Assembly (NCBI RefSeq): GCF_037137075.1
Contig: NZ_JBBBNV010000016.1
Coordinates: 1-64,000, forward strand
Source: JBBBNV01 sp037137075
Lineage (GTDB): Bacteria > Bacillota > Bacilli > Paenibacillales > NBRC-103111
Reading direction: 5' to 3'
DNA length: 64,000 nt
Part shown: piece by piece, positions 49,633-58,855 of the stretch
Position numbering within the stretch: position 1 is the stretch's first letter
How the letters are laid out: every line of letters begins with the position of its first letter
Made by a program: the position numbers and the translations under genes
The notes under the pieces: model-generated
Database searches by the model: none
What the model saw: only the letters and a program-made list of their open reading frames with translations
What the model was told of the DNA's origin: nothing

Positions 49633-50739
49633 TTATTGCAGAACGACGGTTTCGCCTTCCGTCAGCCCGCTGAGCACTTCGGTTTTATCTGCTGTCTCAA
49701 GACCGATTGTAATGGTGCGGCGCTCGGCTCCTCCGTCCGGCGTTTCGACAAATACATAATATTCATCCTTATCCCGCATCACCGTCAAGGTCGGCACGAC
49801 GATAGCTCCGGCCTTGCTTTCGATTTGAATCGTACCCGTCAAGTCCATCCCGGCAATAAACTGCTCGCTGTTTTCCAGCGAAATGATGACCTCGAACTGG
49901 GCCGCTCCGGTGGCAGTGCCGCTGGCGGAGCCTTTGGCGAACCGGGACACACTCAGCACCTGCCCGCTCAGCTTGCTTCCCTTCAAGGAGTCCGAACGAA
50001 TCGCTACGGGCATTCCCGGCGTAATCCGGAATACCTCGTATTCCCCGACACTGGTCACAAGCTGCAGCTGAGACATGTCCACAATTTTACCGACCGTTTG
50101 ATATTCGCTAAGCGAAGGGGGATTTTTCTTATCGGCCTCCAGGGTGGACAAGTAGATACCGCTAATTTCGGCGGTCACTTTGGCCTGCCCGATCTTTTCC
50201 TTTTTGTCCTGGAGCTGAGTTTTGGCGGCTTCCATTGTCAGACGGTCCAGCTCATCCTGCAGCTTGGCCTGCTCGCTGCTTGTATACCGCTTGAAGGCAT
50301 CGGCCTGCGAGGTGACCGTTTCAGAGGCCGTTTTGTCTTCCTGCGCCTGTTGGCTTTTTTTGATTTTCATTTCGAGCTCCTGCCGGCGAATGGCCAGCTC
50401 CTGCTGCGTAATCTCGTTTTGCAGCGCCTTGGTGTCCATCTCAAACAGGATATCGCCTTTGTTGACCTGAGTGCCTTCCTTGGCATTCCAGGAGAGCACG
50501 CTGGCCGAATAAGGGGCCTGAACAACCGTTTCCTGCACATAGGCGGATTTGCCCTTCACATCAATACTGCTGCCGATATCCTCCCGGGTCACAGGGAATT
50601 TAAGGGTTTGCGCCATAGCAGACATGCCTGACGGCCCTGGCGGTATTACGGCTCTGCCGTTTTGGATGTACAGTACGGCGGAAATTCCAATGACAACGAT
50701 GGCAATAGTGAGAAACAGCACAACTTTCTTTATTCGCAT
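49633..50739 (-). CDS. Efflux adaptor subunit (MacA/HlyD/YknX family)
   Basis: A 368-residue membrane-fusion protein. One N-terminal membrane helix (about 5-25) is followed by a lipoyl/barrel-sandwich half (VQETVVQAPYSASVLSW, GTQVNKGDILFEMD), a long coiled coil (about 105-190), the second lipoyl half and beta-barrel (SLEYQT-like to IIVV-like). It links an ABC exporter to the cell envelope. It is the last gene of a three-gene operon (ATPase, permease, adaptor); AAGGAGT precedes its ATG and the gap to the permease is 12 bp. Confidence 0.88.
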   Translation of the reverse strand: MRIKKVVLFLTIAIVVIGISAVLYIQNGRAVIPPGPSGMSAMAQTLKFPVTREDIGSSIDVKGKSAYVQETVVQAPYSASVLSWNAKEGTQVNKGDILFEMDTKALQNEITQQELAIRRQELEMKIKKSQQAQEDKTASETVTSQADAFKRYTSSEQAKLQDELDRLTMEAAKTQLQDKKEKIGQAKVTAEISGIYLSTLEADKKNPPSLSEYQTVGKIVDMSQLQLVTSVGEYEVFRITPGMPVAIRSDSLKGSKLSGQVLSVSRFAKGSASGTATGAAQFEVIISLENSEQFIAGMDLTGTIQIESKAGAIVVPTLTVMRDKDEYYVFVETPDGGAERRTITIGLETADKTEVLSGLTEGETVVLQ

Positions 50740-50751
50740 GAGGCCGACTCC

Positions 50752-52149
50752 TTATTCTCTCTTGATTGCTGTCAGGGCGTCCGTTCGCGACGCTTTGACG
50801 GCCGGGTATATGCCCGAAATAATGCCGGTAAGCAGCGCGAAGAACAAGCCGACAGGCAATATCCACAGGCTAATAAACAGCAGCTGCTCGTCCATTCCGC
50901 CGCTGAAGTGGTTCACGACAATGTTAATGGCCCAGATGACCCAGTAGGAGAGTACAATTCCGCATAATCCGCCAAGCAGGCCAAGCAGCGCAGACTCAAC
51001 GATGAACATATTGCGGATTTGGCCCAGACTGGAGCCCAGCACCTTCATAATGCCGATTTGCCGGCGCCTCTGATAGGTTGACATTGTCATGGCAACGACA
51101 ATGGAGATGGAGGCCACGAACAGGACGAACAAGCCCACCCCGCCGAATACGAGCCGGATAATGACGAATTGATCCTTCATCTGTTCTTCCATGTACAGGT
51201 TGGTGTTCACATCAAGAGGCAGCTTCCGGAGCAGCTCTTCCAGCTCTTTGACATTTGCGGACGAATCTGCTTTAACGGTGAGCTGTTGAATCCCCTTCGG
51301 AGTGGAGGAGGCTTCATTCCCGTTAAGGCCGGAACGGAAATCATTGATTTTGCGGGCCAGCGCTGGCGAGATATAACCGATTTTGTTGTGCATGAGCATC
51401 CGGTCATCCATCCCCTCCGGCTTCTTCAGCACCCCGACGACCCGGACCGGAATTTCCAGCTTTCTGCCCGCAGCTTCTCCTTGGGGCCCTCCACCGCCAA
51501 AATCACTGAGGATCAGCTGCTTCTGGTACAAAGGATATACAATTGTTTGCTGTCTGATATATTCGTCACGGACTTCCCGGGAGTTCAGCGTTTCCTGCTG
51601 CTGCTGCTGCATGGCACGCATACGTTCGGTCCGCTCGTCATAGAGTCCCATCGTAGCGCCGTAATTGAGAATAATAACATTTTCCTCATCCCGGGCGGCG
51701 CCTTGGGCGAACTCGTTGCCAAACGCTTCCAGCGTATTCAGCTCGGTTGCAGTTAAATTGACATGGCTTCGCTTCGTATCATCTACACGGAATTCCATCA
51801 TGCCAAGCTGCTCTTGAGAAGCGACGGTCTTGACATGCGGCAGGCCGCGAATAATGTCGATGAGCTGGTCCGAAATTCCTTGCTGCTGGCTGCCGGAAGC
51901 AGATCCCGGGCTTCCCGAAGGGTCCATGCCGCCGGCGCCTCCGGTCTGCCGTTTCATGACGGTAATCTCATCGGTCTTCATGTATTGCATCATCTGCTGC
52001 TTGCTATAGTAGGTGACCGATTCCCCGAAGGCCAGCGCCACAATAATGGAGGAGGACCCGATGGCAATTCCCATCGCGCATAGCGCCGTGACTACCTTGC
52101 GCCGCCGGAGCTGATCCCAGCCAAGCCGGACATAATCTCTCAGCTTCAT
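50752..52149 (-). CDS. ABC transporter permease (MacB/YknZ/FtsX type)
   Basis: A 465-residue permease with TM1 at about 20-42, a large extracellular MacB-like periplasmic-core domain (about 45-335) and three C-terminal helices (about 345-455). The FtsX-domain end reads AVKASRTDALTAIKRE. The extracytoplasmic part contains Met/Gln-rich segments (QQQQ near 188-196). MacB-type pumps export antimicrobial peptides or lipoproteins by a mechanotransmission mechanism. Its ATG overlaps the ATPase stop by 4 bp. Confidence 0.9.
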   Translation of the reverse strand: MKLRDYVRLGWDQLRRRKVVTALCAMGIAIGSSSIIVALAFGESVTYYSKQQMMQYMKTDEITVMKRQTGGAGGMDPSGSPGSASGSQQQGISDQLIDIIRGLPHVKTVASQEQLGMMEFRVDDTKRSHVNLTATELNTLEAFGNEFAQGAARDEENVIILNYGATMGLYDERTERMRAMQQQQQETLNSREVRDEYIRQQTIVYPLYQKQLILSDFGGGGPQGEAAGRKLEIPVRVVGVLKKPEGMDDRMLMHNKIGYISPALARKINDFRSGLNGNEASSTPKGIQQLTVKADSSANVKELEELLRKLPLDVNTNLYMEEQMKDQFVIIRLVFGGVGLFVLFVASISIVVAMTMSTYQRRRQIGIMKVLGSSLGQIRNMFIVESALLGLLGGLCGIVLSYWVIWAINIVVNHFSGGMDEQLLFISLWILPVGLFFALLTGIISGIYPAVKASRTDALTAIKRE

Positions 52150-52850
52150 GAAGCATCACCTTCCGCTCTGCCGCCAGTGAGGGTGTCATCAACCAGACGC
52201 CCGTCCCGAAGGTGGATGATACGTTTGGTGCGCATGGCGACCTCGTGCTCGTGAGTAACGATAATAAAGGTGGTGCGCATCGACTCGTTCAGATCAATCA
52301 GCAGGTCGATAATTTCTTTTTCGGTCTTGGTATCCAGATTCCCTGTGGGTTCATCGGCGAAAATCAGGGCAGGCTCGGTGACCAGAGAGCGGGCAATACT
52401 GACACGCTGCTGCTGTCCTCCGGAGAGCTGCGAGGGAAATAAATCGGCTTTCTCGGGGATACCTACCTTGGCAAGCAGAGCCTGGGCCCGCTTCCTTCGT
52501 TCCTTGGGAGAGATGCCCTGAAACACGAGCGGAAGCTCGATGTTCTCACAGACTGTCAAATGAGAGATAAGCTCATAGGACTGAAAAATAAAACCGATGC
52601 TTTTGCGGCGGAACAGCGCCAGCGCGTTCTCGGACATACGCTGGATCGGTTGTCCGGCAATAATGATTTCCCCTTCCGTGGGCTTCATTAAACCGGCCAT
52701 CAGGTTAAGCAGCGTCGACTTGCCAGATCCGGAGCTGCCGAGCAGGGCGACCATTTCACCTTGGGCGACATGAAAGTCGATTCCCTGCAGCACCGGAGTC
52801 TGTTCACTGCCATTCATAAACGAATGGGACAATTGCGTAATACGCAGCAC
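52146..52850 (-). CDS. ABC transporter ATP-binding protein (MacB/YknY/LolD type)
   Basis: A 234-residue ATPase. Walker A GSSGSGKST, the Q-loop FIFQSYEL, signature LSGGQQQRVSIARSL, Walker B ALIFADEPTGNLD and the H-loop VTHEHEVA are all intact. The short size and motif spacing fit the LolD/YknY class that pairs with FtsX-like permeases. First gene of the operon; the upstream AGGAACGC stretch gives AAAGGAACG as ribosome site. With the permease and adaptor it forms a YknXYZ-like exporter, possibly for defence against peptide toxins. Confidence 0.93.
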   Translation of the reverse strand: MLRITQLSHSFMNGSEQTPVLQGIDFHVAQGEMVALLGSSGSGKSTLLNLMAGLMKPTEGEIIIAGQPIQRMSENALALFRRKSIGFIFQSYELISHLTVCENIELPLVFQGISPKERRKRAQALLAKVGIPEKADLFPSQLSGGQQQRVSIARSLVTEPALIFADEPTGNLDTKTEKEIIDLLIDLNESMRTTFIIVTHEHEVAMRTKRIIHLRDGRLVDDTLTGGRAEGDAS

Positions 52851-53018
52851 GGCAAGCGTTCCTTTCTGTCATATTTGGACTGAATTCCAGAATACCTGAC
52901 ATTTCTTAATTTTCCATGTTGTGAATTATGAAGAAAATCTTAAGTCATCGGGTCAAAGGGGATTGGCAGGAGATGAAATGGCTGCATCATGTCAGGCGAG
53001 CGGCTTCGTTAGCTCAGG

Positions 53019-53059
53019 GGATAGGATAGAATCGCTCAGGATTAGGATAGAATCGCCCA
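53019..53059. repeat. 20/21-bp tandem repeat, two copies
   Basis: GGATAGGATAGAATCGCTCA is followed by GGATTAGGATAGAATCGCCC and A. The pair is non-coding and lies between the export operon and the end of the MFS gene. Confidence 0.6.
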
Positions 53060-53121
53060 AATTAGGGGGGAGGGAGGAAAGGGATGCTTTTAGCGTAGTT
53101 GCCATAGAGCACCCCGGCATA

Positions 53122-54276
53122 TTAATGTCCGTTGCGGAAATGGAAGAGCAGAAAGCCCAGACTGGCGAGGAAAGAGAGGATGGCCGCCCACCAGTATACG
53201 GCTTCAGGGCCAAGGGAATCAAAAATCCAGCCTCCGGTTGTCCCGGCGGTAATGCCGGCGCAGCCCGACCATACGACGGTGAACATGGCCTGACCGGAGG
53301 AACGGTATTCGTCGGGTATCAGCTGCTGCAAAAAACGCAGTGCCGTCACGAAATAAATACCGAAGGAGAGGCTGTGCATCCCCTGGATTGCCACGATTAG
53401 CAAGGGATCTGTTGTAATGGCCATCAACACGAAGCGGATAAAATACATCAGGGAAGCGATAACGAGCAGCGGCAGCTCCCGGAAGTGATGGCCATAACGG
53501 GCAAGCAGAAAGAACATCGGAATTTCACTGATAGCGGACATGGTCCATGTCCATCCGACAATCGTTTCCGGGGCGCCCAGTTTGAGCAGGAATAAGGACA
53601 AATAGCTGTCGTTAATCCGGTGGGCCACCGAGATAATAAACACCAGCAGGAAAAAAGCCAGCAGCCGGCGGGAACGCAATATGTCCAGCAGTCCGTTAAA
53701 CTGAACCTTTCCTTTGCCGCCCGGGCGGTCGGACACGATAAAGGACAAGAGCAGCGAAATGAAAATCGTGCCTAGCGCCATATACAGTGTCCAATCCTGG
53801 CCGATGCGCTGCAGCAGCATTCCGAATCCTACGGCCGCAACCGCGAAGCCGAGCGATCCCCAGATGCGGAAGGAAGCGTAGCTTTTGCCGGTCTGGCTTG
53901 CGGCCAGAAGGGCCAGGCTGTCGCCGAGCGCGCTCATTGGCGTTTGAAAGAAGAAGAAGCACGTAATGGTAATAAACAAGGCCGCGAACAAGTCCAGATT
54001 CAGCATTATGGTAACCATGATTAGCTGGCCGGCGAGCAGGACGTGCATCAGCCTTTTGATCGTCTGGAACTTGTCGCTAAGCAGCCCCCACAGGATATTC
54101 GAGAATATTCCGATCAGCGGGCCGACGGAATACAGAATTCCGATTTGGATTTTGGAATAGCCCCGCGCATCGAAGTAAAGCGGGAAATAGGCGGTCACCA
54201 GCGCCCCCGTCATAAAAAATGCAAACGTGAAGCATCGCAGCAGCAGCGCCGAACGATAAGGATTCAACCCCGACAT
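53122..54276 (-). CDS. MFS transporter, MFS_1_like (YwbF/HcaT type)
   Basis: A 384-residue major facilitator with 12 helices. The first helices read LRCFTFAFFMTGALVTAYFP followed by LYFDARGYSKIQIGILYS, and WGLLSDKFQTIKRLM is the loop 2-3 signature. LAASQTGKSYASFRIWGSLG is characteristic of the MFS_1_like group. Substrate unknown. The ATG follows the stop of the MATE-like gene with no gap (TAG then ATG), and the GGAGG site lies within that gene's end, so the two are translationally coupled. Confidence 0.85.
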   Translation of the reverse strand: MSGLNPYRSALLLRCFTFAFFMTGALVTAYFPLYFDARGYSKIQIGILYSVGPLIGIFSNILWGLLSDKFQTIKRLMHVLLAGQLIMVTIMLNLDLFAALFITITCFFFFQTPMSALGDSLALLAASQTGKSYASFRIWGSLGFAVAAVGFGMLLQRIGQDWTLYMALGTIFISLLLSFIVSDRPGGKGKVQFNGLLDILRSRRLLAFFLLVFIISVAHRINDSYLSLFLLKLGAPETIVGWTWTMSAISEIPMFFLLARYGHHFRELPLLVIASLMYFIRFVLMAITTDPLLIVAIQGMHSLSFGIYFVTALRFLQQLIPDEYRSSGQAMFTVVWSGCAGITAGTTGGWIFDSLGPEAVYWWAAILSFLASLGFLLFHFRNGH

Positions 54277-55596
54277 CTACAAGCCTCCCGCGACGCGGCC
54301 GCGAAGCTTGCCGACCTGATACATTCCGAACAAAACGACACCAAGCTCAGCAGCGACCCCGAGCGATTGCGCGAGCGCCCCGATAACCGCATTCCACTGC
54401 GGGGCAATAGCAACGAATACGATGAGGGAGAGGACTGTAATCGTCACGTTGGCGGCCTGGGACCAAGCCATAATTTTCGTCTGTCCGTTCAGCATGACCT
54501 GCCCGTTCATGTAATCGAGCCACGGGAAAATGAGGGTTGTCAGCATGAACATCCGGATAGCCTTTATCGACTCGTCAAGCAGTTGATCGCTGACCCCGAT
54601 GACATGCTTCAGGAACAACGGCCCCAGCTCGGTGTAGCCGACTGCCGCCAGGAGCGCCGTCGGCAGCAAGGAGCACAGCAGCATGAACCGGCGCACCTGT
54701 CCGGGGTCCTTCCGGTAAAAATTCAGTACAATCTGATGAATGTAGGAAAAAAAGCTCTGCATCAGCTGCGTCATGTTGGCCGCAATGGCAAAGGATGCGA
54801 TGGCCAGCTGCATGTTGCCTGTTTTGCCGAGCATGGCGTTAATCGTTGGCGCAATAATAATGGCGATGACACCGGAATACAACAACGGGCGATAAAATCG
54901 GAAAACATCGCGCCGGGTTTGTACCGAATGATCCTCCAGCCGTTCGGGCAGCCGATTGGCCAGCTTGCGCCCTTCCAGAAAGGCCACGAGTGCTTCGACA
55001 ATCATCCCGACTGCAAAAATAAACGCTCCGACCCAGCCTCCGCTTACAGAGTTCGTTTGAATAAATAGTTGCGAAACTGCATACATCGCAAGCAATCTGA
55101 TGACCATTCCGATCGTCAGCCATTTGGTGCGCATATTGACGATAATAATGCCGTGAAACAGGCAGCGTATACCGGAGAAAATGCTGACAACCATCAGAAT
55201 CCGGTACACATTGAGAACAGAGGGCAGCAGCTCTTCATCCACATTCAGCAGGCCCGTAAAGAGCCAATGCCCAACGGGGGTGTAGGATAAAAGCAAGCCC
55301 AGAACGATAATCGTTCCGAGCACAATGGTTGCCACGCTGTTCATGGCCCGGTATGAACGTTTATCCCGGACAAGCGCCGAGCAGGTTTGCCGCAGAAGCA
55401 CTGCCGGACGTTCCGTGATGGACAGAACGCTCATGGCGATGGCATAGCTTGAAATAATGAGCTCCGGGTTTGCGGAACGGGCCAGGGTGCTGTTAATAAT
55501 CGAGTGGGACATCGTAACCAAGCTTGCAGAAATACCTAATGGAATAAAAAATTTAAAAATGTCGGTTAGCCGAACGGAGGCTGAGCGCGTGTTCAT
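54277..55596 (-). CDS. MATE-like (MOP superfamily) transporter, ANKH-resembling
   Basis: A 439-residue membrane protein with about 12 helices in two similar halves: FKFFIPLGISASLVTMSHS starts the first and YRPLLYSGVIAIIIAPTINA the second. SITERPAVLLRQTCSALVRD is unlike ordinary NorM pumps and resembles the ANKH (progressive ankylosis) branch, which exports pyrophosphate, citrate or ATP in animals. I cannot confirm that branch by eye. It is coupled to the downstream MFS gene. AGGGAGAA precedes the ATG. Confidence 0.75.
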   Translation of the reverse strand: MNTRSASVRLTDIFKFFIPLGISASLVTMSHSIINSTLARSANPELIISSYAIAMSVLSITERPAVLLRQTCSALVRDKRSYRAMNSVATIVLGTIIVLGLLLSYTPVGHWLFTGLLNVDEELLPSVLNVYRILMVVSIFSGIRCLFHGIIIVNMRTKWLTIGMVIRLLAMYAVSQLFIQTNSVSGGWVGAFIFAVGMIVEALVAFLEGRKLANRLPERLEDHSVQTRRDVFRFYRPLLYSGVIAIIIAPTINAMLGKTGNMQLAIASFAIAANMTQLMQSFFSYIHQIVLNFYRKDPGQVRRFMLLCSLLPTALLAAVGYTELGPLFLKHVIGVSDQLLDESIKAIRMFMLTTLIFPWLDYMNGQVMLNGQTKIMAWSQAANVTITVLSLIVFVAIAPQWNAVIGALAQSLGVAAELGVVLFGMYQVGKLRGRVAGGL

Positions 55597-55807
55597 CTTT
55601 GAAGTTCTCCCTTAGGCGAATGGCAGTTGTCATCCGTCTTTCATTGATATCAACCATTTTTATGAGAGATAGTATACCACGTACTGAAGCTTCATGGGGG
55701 ATATTTATTCCGATTACCCCTGCCGATTTTTTCTGGCCTGCAATCCGGCTTTACCTGTAAGCGACAGACGTGGTACAGTAAAAGAAGCGAATCATGAGGT
55801 GATCGAA

Positions 55808-56122
55808 ATGAACTACACGTTTCAATATAATGAACGACTCGGCATCCGGCTGCCGGTGCTGCATCAGGAGTGGGAGCTTATTCCGCTGGATCAGCAGAGC
55901 AGGCTTTTGCATGAATGGGAAGTCGTCCGGGGCGCGATACCGGACCGGATTAAGGCCATTGAAATGGTTATTGTCCAGAAGCAAAATCAGCTTAATGTGG
56001 AAGACAACTTCGCCGTATCCTGCCGGCTGAATTATGAAATTTCGGAAATGGCCAGCGTAATTACGGATTTGCACTTGTGGTACCGGGTCGATCAGGATAT
56101 TGCGGAGAAGAGTCACCAGTAG
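55808..56122 (+). CDS. Hypothetical protein, 104 aa
   Basis: A soluble, mainly helical protein with MNYTFQYNERLGIRLPVLHQ at the start and acidic heptad-like segments (QSRLLHEWEVVRGAIPDRIK, IEMVIVQKQNQLNVE, FAVSCRLNYEISEMASVITD). GAGGTGATC precedes the ATG at 55808; the frame can be extended to 55694 without support. It lies 82 bp upstream of the terpene synthase gene on the same strand and may be co-transcribed. I do not recognise the family; it looks like a small Bacillales-specific protein. Confidence 0.7.
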   Translation: MNYTFQYNERLGIRLPVLHQEWELIPLDQQSRLLHEWEVVRGAIPDRIKAIEMVIVQKQNQLNVEDNFAVSCRLNYEISEMASVITDLHLWYRVDQDIAEKSHQ

Positions 56123-56203
56123 CCTTAACCGTGCGCCGCGCTTAAGAATGTACTATAATGGTAATAACGAAGCGTATAGGCCGTTTTACAGGAGGAGCTT
56201 TGG

Positions 56204-57289
56204 TTGACCACAGCAAACAAAAGGGATGGCGGCCGCGCGCCGCGCAGCGCGGTCCAATTGATGTACCGGCTGTACAAGTCTGTGCTTCCCGAGGTGGCTC
56301 GGCAGCTGGATGACATTCGTACGCATGCAGAGCGTATGCCTGATCCGGAATTAAGGACGCAGGCGATAGCCAGCATGACATCCAAACGGTTTCATTGTCA
56401 GGGCGGCTCAGTATATGCGGCGGCCCATATGCCGATGAGCGGGGTGTTAGTGCCGCTTATTGTCGCGTTTCAAACGATAAGCGATTATTTGGATAACCTG
56501 TGTGACAGGAGCACCTCGCTTGATCCGGAGGATTTTCGCCTGCTGCATCAGTCGATGCTGGATGCCGTTAATCCGCACGCCGGGCCGACGAACTACTATG
56601 CGAAGCGGCAGGAGCAGGAGGATGGCGGTTACTTGGCCGGACTGGTCCGGACGTGCCAGACATGCTTGCTGCAGCTGCCTTCCTATGCGGCGGTGCAGGA
56701 CCACGTGCGGGAGTTGGTCGGATTGTATTGTGATTTGCAGGTGTACAAGCACATCCGCCACGATCTCCGCGAAGGAGAGCTGTTCCGGTGGTGGGGGCTT
56801 CATCAGGCTCAATACCCGGACCTTCGCTGGAACGAGTTTGCCGCAGCAACGGGGTCGACGCTGGGAGTGTTTTATTTGTTTTTGGCTGCATCCCGTCCTG
56901 GACTGAACGAAGCGGAGGCCGTACGAATAAAGCGCGCTTATTTCCCGTACGTGTGCGGCCTGCATATTTTGCTCGACTATCTGATTGATATGGAAGAGGA
57001 CCGGATCGGCGGCGATTTGAATTTCTGCAGCTATTACAGCGGGGAGCAGGAGACGGCCGAACGGATTATCGGCATTGTCCGCAAAGCCCGCCGGGAGGCG
57101 GAAGCCCTGGAGGATTCTCCCTTTCACCGTATGATTATTGAAGGGCTGCTTGCGGTCTATTTGTCCGATCCGAAGGTGAAGCCGCAGCGCGGCGTGCAGG
57201 CGATATCCCAGGCACTGATGCGAGGCAGTCCGATGACACGGATTTTTTTCTGGTTGAACACGATGCTCGTTCGGTCCAGAAAGTTATAA
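56204..57289 (+). CDS. ytpB: Tetraprenyl-beta-curcumene synthase-like terpene synthase (DUF2600, YtpB)
   Basis: A 361-residue protein of the DUF2600 family, whose B. subtilis member YtpB cyclises the C35 chain heptaprenyl diphosphate to tetraprenyl-beta-curcumene. Visible family features are FQTISDYLDNLCDR (likely Mg-diphosphate binding), SKRFHCQGGSVYAA, GLHILLDYLIDMEEDRIGGD and LNFCSYY. The enzyme is soluble or membrane-associated and helical. The TTG start has GGAGGAG at 6-7 bp. The following gene, pfkA, begins 36 bp later but has its own ribosome site and role. Confidence 0.88.
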   Translation: MTTANKRDGGRAPRSAVQLMYRLYKSVLPEVARQLDDIRTHAERMPDPELRTQAIASMTSKRFHCQGGSVYAAAHMPMSGVLVPLIVAFQTISDYLDNLCDRSTSLDPEDFRLLHQSMLDAVNPHAGPTNYYAKRQEQEDGGYLAGLVRTCQTCLLQLPSYAAVQDHVRELVGLYCDLQVYKHIRHDLREGELFRWWGLHQAQYPDLRWNEFAAATGSTLGVFYLFLAASRPGLNEAEAVRIKRAYFPYVCGLHILLDYLIDMEEDRIGGDLNFCSYYSGEQETAERIIGIVRKARREAEALEDSPFHRMIIEGLLAVYLSDPKVKPQRGVQAISQALMRGSPMTRIFFWLNTMLVRSRKL

Positions 57290-57324
57290 TACATACATTA
57301 ATTACTTGCCAGGGAGGAAACAAC

Positions 57325-58290
57325 ATGTCATTAAAGTCAATTGCAGTTCTAACGAGCGGCGGGGATTCCCAGGGGATGAATGCGGCTGTACGTTCTGTTG
57401 TACGGAGCGCCTTGTTTCACGGGCTGGAAGTGTATGCGGTGCAGCGCGGCTATTACGGCTTGATTCATGATGATATCCGTCAAATGGATTTGCGGAGTGT
57501 GGGCGATATTATTCAGCGCGGCGGCACCATTTTGCAGACAGCCCGCTGTAAGGAGTTTATGACGCCTGAGGGCCAGCAGCTTGCTGCAGATCATTTGCGC
57601 AAGCGCGGTATCGACGGGCTCGTTGTAATCGGCGGCGACGGTTCATATCAGGGCGCGAACAAGCTCAGCAAGCTCGGCATTAAAACGATGGGCCTGCCTG
57701 GAACGATTGACAATGACATTCCTTACACGGACTTCACGATCGGGTTTGATACGGCGGTAAGTATTGTAGGAGATGCGATTAACAAGCTCCGCGATACGAT
57801 GTCTTCCCATGAGCGGGCTTCGGTCGTTGAGGTGATGGGACGTCACTGTGGCGATATCGCGCTTTATGCCGGCCTTGCCAGCGGCGCGGAAACAATTCTG
57901 GTCCCCGAAGTTCCGTATGATCTGGACGAGATTGCCAGCCGGATGAAAGAAAACTTCGATGCGGGCAAACGCCACTCCATCATCCTCGTTGCTGAAGGCG
58001 TCGGCAGCGGGCACGAAATCGCCAACGAAATTACGAAGCGCAACGGCATTGAGCCGCGTGTAACCGTACTGGGCCATGTGCAGCGGGGCGGCGCGCCGAC
58101 GCACAATGACCGGAATCTGGCCAGCCAGCTGGGCGATTTTGCGGTGCGCAAGCTGATTGAAGGAGAATCCGGCAAAGCGTGCGGCATTGTCAAGGGCGAG
58201 CTCGTTACGACGGATATTGATAAAGTCGTCAACAGCAAGAAGCCGTTCAACATGGAAATGTATAATTTGGCGCTCCGGCTGTCGCAATAA
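57325..58290 (+). CDS. pfkA: ATP-dependent 6-phosphofructokinase
   Basis: A 321-residue PfkA, standard length. The ATP loop is TSGGDSQGMNAAVRSVV (Ser-Gln in place of the common Ala-Pro), GGDGSYQGA is the Mg/ATP site, LPGTIDNDIP carries catalytic D129, and MGRHCGDIALYAG binds the sugar phosphate. It phosphorylates fructose 6-phosphate in glycolysis. The Asp after GG (GGDGS) fits ATP rather than PPi use. GGGAGGAAAC precedes the ATG. In Bacillus pfkA is followed by pyk, but here the next gene is on the other strand. Confidence 0.96.
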   Translation: MSLKSIAVLTSGGDSQGMNAAVRSVVRSALFHGLEVYAVQRGYYGLIHDDIRQMDLRSVGDIIQRGGTILQTARCKEFMTPEGQQLAADHLRKRGIDGLVVIGGDGSYQGANKLSKLGIKTMGLPGTIDNDIPYTDFTIGFDTAVSIVGDAINKLRDTMSSHERASVVEVMGRHCGDIALYAGLASGAETILVPEVPYDLDEIASRMKENFDAGKRHSIILVAEGVGSGHEIANEITKRNGIEPRVTVLGHVQRGGAPTHNDRNLASQLGDFAVRKLIEGESGKACGIVKGELVTTDIDKVVNSKKPFNMEMYNLALRLSQ

Positions 58291-58320
58291 CAGCGTTATT
58301 TCCGGTGCCTATACAGAGGA

Positions 58321-58352
58321 AGAGCCGCCCATGAGGCGGCTCTGGATGTTTA
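58321..58352 (+). terminator. Terminator of pfkA
   Basis: AGAGCCGCC and GGCGGCTCT form a perfect 9-bp stem; the T content behind it is modest. Confidence 0.6.
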
Positions 58353-58411
58353 ACAGAGATGCAAGAAAGAATATCCTGGCGTGGCTGTCAAATCATTCGG
58401 TGTAAACTTGC

Positions 58412-58855
58412 CTAGGCTGGTGTAGTCTGGAACGCGGCGAGTATGTCGGAGGTAGACGGGTTTCCCTTTTGCGCAAACACGATCGTCCCGTCTTTTTCAA
58501 TGGCATAGACAAGACGCTGCTGCCCGAACAGGCCGAAAATTTTGCCAACGTCATACAGCTGGCGGATGCGGCCGTCCGTATCGGAAATAAGCGGGAAATC
58601 ATACCCGTGCTTATCGGCAAAAGCCTGATGATCCTCCAGCGACCCGGGATTGACGCCATATACCTCTGCGCCGGCACTTTCGTACTGCTTGCGTGAATCA
58701 CGCGCGGCGCATAGCTGCTTGGTGCATACCGGGGTATTGTCCTTCGGGTAAAAAATAAGCACGATTCGCTTCTTGCCGAGCGATTCCTGGAGATGGACGG
58801 TGCCAAGTGTGCTTGGAGCGCTGAATGCCGGCGCTTTGCTTCCTTTAGTCAACAT
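58412..58855 (-). CDS. Peroxiredoxin, Bcp/PrxQ type
   Basis: A 147-residue thiol peroxidase. The active site is FYPKDNTPVCTKQLCAARD, with peroxidatic Cys44 and a second Cys49 five residues later, the atypical 2-Cys arrangement of PrxQ. It reduces peroxides using thioredoxin. TPVCTKQLC replaces the usual TPGCT-EAC. Cytoplasmic; convergent with pfkA and divergent from the DUF3906 gene. Confidence 0.92.
   Translation of the reverse strand: MLTKGSKAPAFSAPSTLGTVHLQESLGKKRIVLIFYPKDNTPVCTKQLCAARDSRKQYESAGAEVYGVNPGSLEDHQAFADKHGYDFPLISDTDGRIRQLYDVGKIFGLFGQQRLVYAIEKDGTIVFAQKGNPSTSDILAAFQTTPA

Noticed and set aside
52995..53060. A tRNA gene suggested by the string TTAGCTCAGGGGATAG
   Set aside because: No anticodon arm, T-arm (GTTCGAATC) or acceptor pairing follows; instead there is a tandem repeat.
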